Shown in pieces: positions 5,863-11,329 of a stretch of 11,329 bases of DNA (the first letter of the stretch is position 1; the number at the start of each line of letters is the position of its first letter). The DNA is taken from the NCBI GenBank assembly GCA_036491415.1, contig DASXCC010000241.1, forward strand, positions 1 to 11,329, written 5' to 3'. Origin of the DNA: JAICKN01 sp036491415. GTDB lineage: Bacteria > Acidobacteriota > Terriglobia > Terriglobales > Acidobacteriaceae. The notes below the pieces were generated by a model. The model saw only the letters and a list, made by a program, of their open reading frames with translations, did not search any database and was not told the origin of the DNA. A program made the translations under genes and the position numbers.

Positions 5863-7296
5863 TTGTCTTACATACAGTTTCTGGGTGCGGCGGGTACGGT
5901 TACAGGTTCGAAGCATCTCATCAATACATCGTTCGACGGTGACGGCAAAGGCAGATTTCAAGTCCTTATCGATTGCGGAATGTTTCAAGGCCAGAAAGAA
6001 TGGCGCGAGCGCAACTGGCAGGAAACGCCAATTCCCGCGAAGGACATTGACGCGGTCATTCTCACTCATGCGCATCTCGACCACTGCGGATGGATTCCGA
6101 GGTTAGTCAAAGACGGCTTCCGTGGCGCAATTTATGCCACTCCGGCGACAATCGATCTATGCGGCGTCGTGCTTCCCGACTCCGGACATCTTCAGGAAGA
6201 AGACGCCGATTTTTACAATAAGAAAAATAAATCGAAGCACCATCCCGCGCTTCCGCTGTACACGCTGGAAGAAGCGGAAAACTGTCTGCAATATTTTCAG
6301 GCGGTGCAGTTTGGCGAAACGAAACAATTGAGTCCAGAAGTTTCGTTCCGCTTCGTTCATGCCGCGCACATTTTAGGATCGTCCATGGCGGAGGTCACGC
6401 TTAACGTCAAAGGCCAGACGAAACGCATGTTGTTTACAGGCGACATTGGTCGCGTGCGTGACACGACGACCGCGCCCGGCAAAGTCGTGCACTCCGGCCC
6501 GCAAGAGGGAGAGTCGGCTGATGTTCTGGTCATGGAATCCACGTACGGAAACCGGCAGCATCCGAAAGATGATCCGCGGCCCGCGCTCGCCAATGTCATT
6601 AAGCAAACTGTGCAACGCGGCGGTAGTGTTATCGTTCCGGCCTTTGCCGTCGAACGCACGCAGAAGTTTGCTTTTATGATCAAACAGTTGATGGAGTCTG
6701 GCCAGATTCCGCGCGTCCCGGTTTTCTGCGACAGTCCCATGGCCATCAAGGCTGTGCAAATTTTCCTGAAGCACACCGAAGAGTACAGCGACGAAACGAA
6801 ACAGTTGATCAGCCAATATGGATCGCCGCTTACATGGCCGGGATTTAGTTTTGCTTCGACCGCGCAGGAATCTAAGAAGATCAACGATGCGCATTATCCC
6901 TGCATCATTATTTCTTCCAGCGGCATGGTCACTGGAGGCCGCATCCTTCATCATCTCGCGCAGCGCTTGCCGGACCCAAAAAACACCGTGATCTTCATTG
7001 GATTCCAGGCTCCGGGCACGCGAGGCTTCACCATCAAGAGTGGCGCCCCGGAAGTAAAAATCTTCGGGGACCTTGTTCCCATCCATGCGCAGATTGCGGC
7101 GCTTGAACAATTTTCCGATCATGCCGACCCGCCGGAGTTGCTGGAATGGCTGCGCACATTCAAAAACCAGCCGGGCGTGACGTATCTCGTGCATGGTGAG
7201 CCCTCGGCTTCCTCACAACTTCGCGACCTGATGACCAAAGAATTGGGATGGAATGTGCAAATCGCGCAATGGTTGCAGAAAGAAACTCTGAGTTAA
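5863..7296 (+). CDS. beta-CASP metallo-beta-lactamase ribonuclease (CPSF73/Ysh1-like)
   Basis: This encodes a 477-residue cytoplasmic zinc-dependent nuclease of the two-domain beta-CASP family (COG1236 type), which cuts or trims RNA. All active-site elements are present: LGAAGTVTGS at the N-terminus (7-16), THAHLDH (68-74; His69, His71, Asp73, His74), His169 in HAAHILG, Asp194 in FTGDIGR, then beta-CASP motif A Glu225 in VMESTYG, SSSGMVTGGR (351-360) lining the cleft, motif B His420 in FSDHAD and motif C His444 in YLVHGE. Length is normal for stand-alone bacterial members, with no KH domains. Translation starts at TTG after a good GGAGG. It follows the M1-like gene by 51 bp and the small NTF2-like gene begins 2 bp after its stop. 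It is not RNase J (no J-specific C-terminal domain). The precise RNA target is unknown. Confidence 0.95.
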   Translation: MSYIQFLGAAGTVTGSKHLINTSFDGDGKGRFQVLIDCGMFQGQKEWRERNWQETPIPAKDIDAVILTHAHLDHCGWIPRLVKDGFRGAIYATPATIDLCGVVLPDSGHLQEEDADFYNKKNKSKHHPALPLYTLEEAENCLQYFQAVQFGETKQLSPEVSFRFVHAAHILGSSMAEVTLNVKGQTKRMLFTGDIGRVRDTTTAPGKVVHSGPQEGESADVLVMESTYGNRQHPKDDPRPALANVIKQTVQRGGSVIVPAFAVERTQKFAFMIKQLMESGQIPRVPVFCDSPMAIKAVQIFLKHTEEYSDETKQLISQYGSPLTWPGFSFASTAQESKKINDAHYPCIIISSSGMVTGGRILHHLAQRLPDPKNTVIFIGFQAPGTRGFTIKSGAPEVKIFGDLVPIHAQIAALEQFSDHADPPELLEWLRTFKNQPGVTYLVHGEPSASSQLRDLMTKELGWNVQIAQWLQKETLS

Positions 7297-7298
7297 TC

Positions 7299-7658
7299 AT
7301 GCTGACCGAAGACAAAGCCCGCAGTTTTGCAGCGGAATGGTTCGAGGCATGGAATTCGCATGATCTTGAGCGGATTGTTTCGCACTATACCGAAAATGTT
7401 GTTTTGATTTCGCCGGTCGCCGCCAAGCTTTTGAACGATCTCAGTGGCGAGGTGAAAGGGAAGCAGGCATTGCGCGCTTATTTCAAGAAGGGCCTCGAAG
7501 CCTTTCCACAACTCCGCTTTGAGCCGATTGAAGTGATGTGGGGCCTGTCGAGCGTCGTCCTTCATTATGCGAACCAGAAGGGGACGAAGTCAGGCGAGTT
7601 TATGGAATTGGATGCCGACGGAAAGATCACCAAGGTAGTGGCCAACTATTCCGGCTAA
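7299..7658 (+). CDS. NTF2/SnoaL-like small protein
   Basis: This encodes a 119-residue cytoplasmic protein of the NTF2-like/SnoaL-like superfamily, a cone-shaped alpha+beta fold used by isomerases, cyclases and many proteins of unknown role. Recognisable blocks are the first helix AEWFEAWNSHDLERIVSHYTEN (12-33), the strand VVLISP, GKQALRAYFKKGLEAFPQL (54-72), where the second and third helices lead into FEPIEVMWG, and the closing strands SSVVLHYAN and GKITKVVANYSG. The frame is open for 17 codons upstream, but those overlap the nuclease gene; the ATG at 7299 sits 2 bp after the nuclease stop, so translation is probably coupled, since no strong Shine-Dalgarno is present. No catalytic residue pattern points to a specific reaction. 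It is the last gene of the plus-strand row and faces trpD tail to tail. Confidence 0.85.
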   Translation: MLTEDKARSFAAEWFEAWNSHDLERIVSHYTENVVLISPVAAKLLNDLSGEVKGKQALRAYFKKGLEAFPQLRFEPIEVMWGLSSVVLHYANQKGTKSGEFMELDADGKITKVVANYSG

Positions 7659-7687
7659 ACGTGACGTATTTCAAACTGCAGAGGTTC

Positions 7688-7710
7688 TTCGTTGCGCTCA
7701 GCATGGCGAA
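7688..7710. terminator. hairpin, dispersed-repeat-like, between convergent genes
   Basis: TTCG (7688-7691) pairs with CGAA (7707-7710). G-U pairs extend the stem to about 7 bp, with GC pairs near the tip (G7696-C7702, C7697-G7701). It lies in the 57-bp gap between the plus-strand NTF2-like gene and the minus-strand trpD, so it could serve as a two-way transcript end, although neither strand has a clear T-run. The core GTTGCGCTCAGCATGGCG resembles a common dispersed motif of the CTGCGCTCAGGATGAC type in metagenomic and acidobacterial DNA; this likeness is from memory. Confidence 0.4.
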
Positions 7711-7715
7711 ATAAA

Positions 7716-8765
7716 TCAGATAGCTTTCGTGAATCTAACCAACGCGTCTAATTTCTTTGCAGCTGCTCCGGAATCAATCGATTTTGCGGCGAGCGTAACA
7801 CCATCCTGTAGATGATTTGCTTTTTCGGCGACGACCAGAGCGGCAGCAGCATTCAGCAGCACAACATCGCGACGGGCGGACTTTTTGCCTTCGAGAACTT
7901 CGCGGATCAAGCCAGCATTACCAACCGCATCGCCGCCAGAAATTTCGGAGAGCGGCGCCCGCTGGAATCCAAATTCTTCGGGCGTGACTTCGGAACTGTG
8001 AACTTCGCCGCCACGCACTTCCGCAACGCGTGTTGGGCCGGAAATGGTGATTTCGTCTAAGCCGTCGAGCCCGTGTACCACCATCGCCCGGCGCAACCCC
8101 AACATGCTGAGCGCTTCGGCCAGCTTTTCCACTAAATCGAGCGAGTAAACTCCCACGACTTGCGCGGATGCTCCCGCGGGATTCGTAAGCGGTCCCAGCA
8201 AGTTAAAAACCGTCCGCAATTTTAATTCGCGCCGGGCCGTTTGCACATGCTTAGTGGCTGCGTGCATAGCCGGAGCAAACAAAAAGGCAATTCCGACTTC
8301 TTTCAAACACGCCGCAATTCGTTCCGGCGCTAGTCCTATGTTCACGCCCAGCGCTTCCATTACATCGGCCGAACCGCATTTCGAACTGATGCTGCGATTG
8401 CCGTGTTTAGCCACGTGTACACCCGCGCCCGCAACTACAAATGCCGCGGCTGTAGAAATATTGAATGTTCCGCTGGTGTCGCCGCCGGTGCCGCAAGTAT
8501 CGACGAGCGCGTCGCGCTCGGTGTCGCTTACATCCACCGCTGAGTCTTCCCGTAACTTCAACGGAACAGCGGCCGCGCGGATCGCTTCGGCAAAGCCGAC
8601 AATCTCCTCAACGGTTTCGCCCTTCATATGCAGCGCCACCAGCAGCGCGGCGATTTGCGAATCCGTGCATTTGCCGGAGAGAACTTCGGCCATCACCTCG
8701 CGCGCTTCTTCGCGCGTAAGCGATTGATGATGATTGGCGATATTATGCAGCGCTTCGAGGATCAT
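7716..8765 (-). CDS. trpD: anthranilate phosphoribosyltransferase
   Basis: This encodes TrpD (349 residues, normal length), which joins anthranilate to 5-phosphoribosyl 1-pyrophosphate in the second step of tryptophan synthesis in the cytoplasm. Visible motifs are the helical N-terminal domain with LTREEA, the PRPP-binding loop DTCGTGGDTSGTFNIST (89-105), KHGNRSISSKCGSAD (120-134), the anthranilate-contact segment HAATKHVQTARRELKLRT (168-185), FNLLGPLTNPA (187-197) and the magnesium-binding Asp237/Glu238 in GLDGLDE. All expected residues are there, so it should be active. The ATG at 8765 is the only usable start (an in-frame TAG lies 16-18 bp upstream) and has no Shine-Dalgarno site. It lies 48 bp downstream of the GH92 gene on the same strand and no other trp gene is in the window, so the pathway is scattered in this genome. 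Confidence 0.97.
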   Translation of the reverse strand: MILEALHNIANHHQSLTREEAREVMAEVLSGKCTDSQIAALLVALHMKGETVEEIVGFAEAIRAAAVPLKLREDSAVDVSDTERDALVDTCGTGGDTSGTFNISTAAAFVVAGAGVHVAKHGNRSISSKCGSADVMEALGVNIGLAPERIAACLKEVGIAFLFAPAMHAATKHVQTARRELKLRTVFNLLGPLTNPAGASAQVVGVYSLDLVEKLAEALSMLGLRRAMVVHGLDGLDEITISGPTRVAEVRGGEVHSSEVTPEEFGFQRAPLSEISGGDAVGNAGLIREVLEGKKSARRDVVLLNAAAALVVAEKANHLQDGVTLAAKSIDSGAAAKKLDALVRFTKAI

Positions 8766-8813
8766 GCGATGACATTTAGACTAGCATCCGAGTACGATTT
8801 GCCGCGAGTCTGC

Positions 8814-11093
8814 CTAGTTGGGTTTCTCCGGCGTATCGAACGACGGAGGCAACTCACTCGGCTTGCTTGCCCACGACTTGTTGGGCTCGCTCCCCAGCAT
8901 GAATGCCAACTGATTGTGCATGGCGGAAAGCTTGCTTAGCGGCAGCCATGCGGTGTTGTAAGGCTTGCCGTTCAATTCGACGGATTGCACGTAGGCTCCC
9001 TCGCCTTTTGAAGTGATCTCAATCGTGTTTCCGTTGCCAAGTTTCATCAGCGCATGGGAAAACATCGGCGTGCCGATTACCAGACCACCTACGCCCGGAA
9101 TCACCGGATACATTCCCAACGCATTCCATATATACACGCCGGAAGTAGCGCCGAGGTCGTCGTTGCCGGGAAGACCGTCAGGCTTCGTCGTAAATGTTTC
9201 GCGGCGAATGTGATCGATTACCTGTTGCGTCTTCCAGGCATTGCCCGTCCATACATAAGCAAACGGAGTGCAGAAGTCGGGTTCGTTGGCGACGGTAAAA
9301 TTTCGTCCGCCCCAGCCCGTAAGCTTTTCGAAAAACTTGTCCAGCTTGGGCAGCACGTTTTCATTTCCCCCGACAGCTTTGAATAAGCCCGCATAGTTGT
9401 ATGGGATCATCCACGTGTACTGCCACGTTGAGCCTTCCTCGAATCCCATTTGATTGCCGGTGTCCGAAGTTTTTCGGTGGGGCAGTAGATTGTCAGGGTC
9501 CCAATCGCCAATGAAATTGCCCTCCGCATCGCGAGGACGGATAAATCGGCTTTCCGGATCGAAAAGTTTCCGCCAATTCTGTGCAGAACTTAGCAAGCTG
9601 GCCGCATGGGCTTTGTCCCCCATTGCTGCGGCGAATTGCGAAACTGCGAAGTCCGCGCTGGTGTATTCCAACGTGTATGATGCGCCGGAGTTCTCGCTGT
9701 CGCTGACAGGAACATATCCTTTGCTGAGATAGTCACTCAGTCCCGGACGCTCCGGAACGTTGTGCGGACCGTTTGCTGGATCGGTTGCTCCTTTAATCAT
9801 GTAATGCAGGGCCGATTTCGTATCGAACGACTTCGCGCCGAACGAGTACGCTTCGGAAAGCAGCGTCGCGGACGAATCGCCACCCATCACATAGCTGACA
9901 TCGTTCGCAACCGGCCATTTCGGCAGCCAACCGCTTTGCTCGGCATCCCGCACCAGCGATTCCATCATTTGACTTGTTTGTTCCGGGAAGAGCAGAGCCT
10001 GGAAATGAATCAGGCTGCGGTAAATGTCCCAATCAGAAAAGTTGGCATACTGTGCCTGGGCTGGAGCCAGGCGGCGGACCTTGTCATCGAAACCAATGTA
10101 ATCGCCGTTTCCATCGCTAAAAATATTCGGCGAGAGCAGCATGTGGTACAGCCCGGTATAAAAAATTGTTTTCTGTTCGGCAGTTTCGCCGTCCACTTGA
10201 ACGCGGTCGAACATCTCCGTCCACTTATTCTTCGCTGCTGCCTGCACTGCGTCGAAATCCCAGCCGGGAATTTCTGCCGCTAAATTCTTTTCCGCGTTTT
10301 CTACACTTACGAACGAAACGCCAATCTTCATCAGGACCGGCTCAGATCCGTTTGCGAATGTGACATATGCCCCATCCTTGCGGCCTGTGGCGTAGCGCGA
10401 TCCCGCATTTGCTTTAGGACGGCTTGCCGACCATGTTCCATATGCCGTAAACGGTTGGGCAAACTTCGCGGCAAAATACAGAACATAATCAGAATTCGAC
10501 TGGCAGAAGCCGCCGCTGTGAACGGCGCCCATGATCATGTCATCGCCTGCGACCTTAATGGTGCTGTTGTCGTTCTCGCGGCGAGGATCATCAATCGTGG
10601 CGCTGGACGCGGCCTTGAATACGAGACTTCGCACCGCATCGGCAGGGAAGGTAAATCGTCCAATGCCCGCGCGAGCGGTGACGGTCAATTCTGTCTTCAC
10701 GCCGTTGTCGAGCGTGACGCTGTAGTAGCCGGGATGCGCATGCTCGTGATTATGCGAAAAGGGAACGTCAAAATTATTCGGCGATGCCGGGCTGGCATTT
10801 AATTCCGTGATCCAGGGCAAAATGGGAACATCCGCATAGACGGTGCAGCCTGCGCCGCTGATGTGCGTAAGACTGAAGCCGCGAGTCGTTCCATCCTGAT
10901 AGTGATACCAACCGTCGGCCTTGGTGTCTGGACTCCACTGGATCATCCCGAAGGGTACAGACGCGCCTGGGAAAGTGTTGCCATCGGCAGCTGTGCCAAT
11001 GAAAGGATCCACGGAATCGTAGGCCGAAGTTTTTGAAGTGTTTTGAGCCGCTGCAAATGACGTAAGCAATAAAAAAATCAGGAAGCTGCGCAT
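8814..11093 (-). CDS. secreted GH92 alpha-mannosidase
   Basis: This encodes a 759-residue exported glycoside hydrolase of family 92, calcium-dependent inverting exo-alpha-mannosidases that trim mannose from N-glycans or yeast mannan. Residues 1-17 are a signal peptide (SFLIFLLLTSFAAAQ). The N-terminal beta-sandwich starts with VDPFIGTAADGNTFPGASVP (28-47), and SLTHISGAGC follows at 74-83. The (alpha/alpha)6 domain holds FSDWDIYRS (352-360), the general-acid region GFEEGSTWQYTW (550-561, probably Glu553) and the general-base region LPGNDDLGATSGVYIWNALG (641-660, Asp645/Asp646). Length is normal for the family. The GNDD motif is followed by LGATSGVY where many bacterial members have GQMSAWY, so linkage preference may differ. 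The ATG is 8 bp from a perfect -10 box, with a stop (TAA) just upstream in frame. trpD follows after 48 bp. No transporter or other sugar gene is seen. Confidence 0.96.
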   Translation of the reverse strand: MRSFLIFLLLTSFAAAQNTSKTSAYDSVDPFIGTAADGNTFPGASVPFGMIQWSPDTKADGWYHYQDGTTRGFSLTHISGAGCTVYADVPILPWITELNASPASPNNFDVPFSHNHEHAHPGYYSVTLDNGVKTELTVTARAGIGRFTFPADAVRSLVFKAASSATIDDPRRENDNSTIKVAGDDMIMGAVHSGGFCQSNSDYVLYFAAKFAQPFTAYGTWSASRPKANAGSRYATGRKDGAYVTFANGSEPVLMKIGVSFVSVENAEKNLAAEIPGWDFDAVQAAAKNKWTEMFDRVQVDGETAEQKTIFYTGLYHMLLSPNIFSDGNGDYIGFDDKVRRLAPAQAQYANFSDWDIYRSLIHFQALLFPEQTSQMMESLVRDAEQSGWLPKWPVANDVSYVMGGDSSATLLSEAYSFGAKSFDTKSALHYMIKGATDPANGPHNVPERPGLSDYLSKGYVPVSDSENSGASYTLEYTSADFAVSQFAAAMGDKAHAASLLSSAQNWRKLFDPESRFIRPRDAEGNFIGDWDPDNLLPHRKTSDTGNQMGFEEGSTWQYTWMIPYNYAGLFKAVGGNENVLPKLDKFFEKLTGWGGRNFTVANEPDFCTPFAYVWTGNAWKTQQVIDHIRRETFTTKPDGLPGNDDLGATSGVYIWNALGMYPVIPGVGGLVIGTPMFSHALMKLGNGNTIEITSKGEGAYVQSVELNGKPYNTAWLPLSKLSAMHNQLAFMLGSEPNKSWASKPSELPPSFDTPEKPN

Positions 11094-11314
11094 GGTGGGC
11101 GATTATATCAAGCAAATTCCTTCAATTCAGATTCAGCTGCCTGCCGGCAGTTCTCTTAAATGCCTCACAATAAATCTGCACGTCTAATATCTTTCTACTA
11201 TTGTTTCGCTGCTGTTCTCCCCGTACTTTCAATCAAGTTTTTGATCGCGAGGCTTTTCCTGACCTGCCGGAAAAGTCAATACAGGGCATACCAGGGCCCT
11301 ACTTGGGGATTCAT
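11094..11314. other. divergent intergenic region with short repeats
   Basis: This 221-bp region carries the GH92 promoter at its left end. CCTGCCGG occurs twice in direct order (11140-11147 and 11263-11270); the first copy is part of a 10-bp palindrome CTGCCGGCAG (11141-11150). CTTTTCC (11253-11259) and GGAAAAG (11269-11275) form an inverted repeat around a 9-nt loop. No gene, tRNA or convincing plus-strand promoter was found. The repeats could be operator sites, but sites this short also occur by chance. Confidence 0.4.
11102..11110 (-). promoter_or_regulatory. extended -10 promoter of the GH92 gene, close to a leaderless start
   Basis: On the minus strand TGA-TATAAT (TGn plus the full consensus hexamer) ends 8 bp before the ATG at 11093. 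A normal start 6-8 nt downstream puts the first base within 3 nt of the ATG or at its A. No Shine-Dalgarno sequence exists, and the TAA inside TATAAT closes the frame upstream, so there is no earlier start. No -35 element is seen, as is usual for extended -10 promoters. Confidence 0.6.
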
Positions 11315-11329
11315 ATGAAAATTCAGTCC
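11315..11329 (+). CDS. possible first five codons of a plus-strand gene (partial)
   Basis: An ATG at 11315-11317 is preceded by GGGGA (11305-11309) at a spacing of 5 bp and is followed by four sense codons (MKIQS) to the edge. The spacing and the MK start fit a real gene, perhaps with a signal peptide, but five codons cannot identify it. It would be divergent from the GH92 gene. Confidence 0.35.

Noticed and set aside
6373..7194. Long minus-strand open frame (273 codons) opposite the beta-CASP nuclease
   Set aside because: It has no known motif or ribosome site, while the plus-strand frame has every catalytic residue of its family.
7248..7298. Longer start for the NTF2-like gene
   Set aside because: The extra 17 residues lie inside the nuclease gene, and the ATG at 7299 begins exactly where the family fold begins.
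1..11329. A defence, prophage or biosynthetic gene cluster
   Set aside because: No nuclease-toxin pairs, reverse transcriptase, helicase, transposase, integrase, phage structural or secondary-metabolism genes were found on either strand. The genes are ordinary metabolism, RNA processing and envelope functions.

Overview
The window looks like a stretch of ordinary bacterial chromosome of moderate GC content. The gene set suggests an Acidobacteriota (Terriglobia-like) soil organism: an acyl-CoA mutase, DUF4097 and DUF4412 envelope proteins, a LytTR regulator, a CARDB-tailed M1-like protein, a two-domain beta-CASP nuclease and a secreted GH92 mannosidase. This placement is inferred from protein style only, as there is no rRNA or other marker. 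I see no tRNA, rRNA, CRISPR array, transposase, integrase or phage gene.

Left part (1-3241), all on the minus strand. In transcription order these are a secreted DUF4412-type protein, an orphan LytTR response regulator, a secreted DUF4097 repeat protein, and the N-terminal 219 codons of a B12-dependent acyl-CoA mutase that runs off the left edge. The mutase has a good sigma70-type promoter and carries Phe where methylmalonyl-CoA mutases have the substrate-binding Tyr. Its pocket therefore looks like isobutyryl-CoA mutase.

Middle part (3374-7658), all on the plus strand and tightly packed. A RlmB/SpoU-family rRNA 2'-O-methyltransferase overlaps by ATGA a secreted M1-peptidase-like protein whose HExxH zinc motif is destroyed. 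After 51 bp comes a beta-CASP metallo-beta-lactamase nuclease with a TTG start, and then, 2 bp after its stop, a small NTF2/SnoaL-like protein. The M1-like protein's signal peptide is encoded by a three-unit 9-bp tandem repeat that resembles a dispersed bacterial repeat. A second dispersed-repeat-like hairpin separates this group from the convergent genes.

Right part (7716-11093), minus strand. A secreted GH92 alpha-mannosidase is followed 48 bp later by trpD (anthranilate phosphoribosyltransferase), with no other trp gene visible. The GH92 gene has a perfect extended -10 promoter only 8 bp before its ATG and no Shine-Dalgarno sequence, so it is probably read from a leaderless or nearly leaderless mRNA. 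A 221-bp divergent region then leads to what may be the first five codons of a plus-strand gene at the right edge.

I did not find a clear new defence, mobile or biosynthetic system. The most noteworthy points are the pseudo-peptidase with its repeat-derived signal peptide, the isobutyryl-CoA-mutase-like pocket residue, and the leaderless GH92 promoter.
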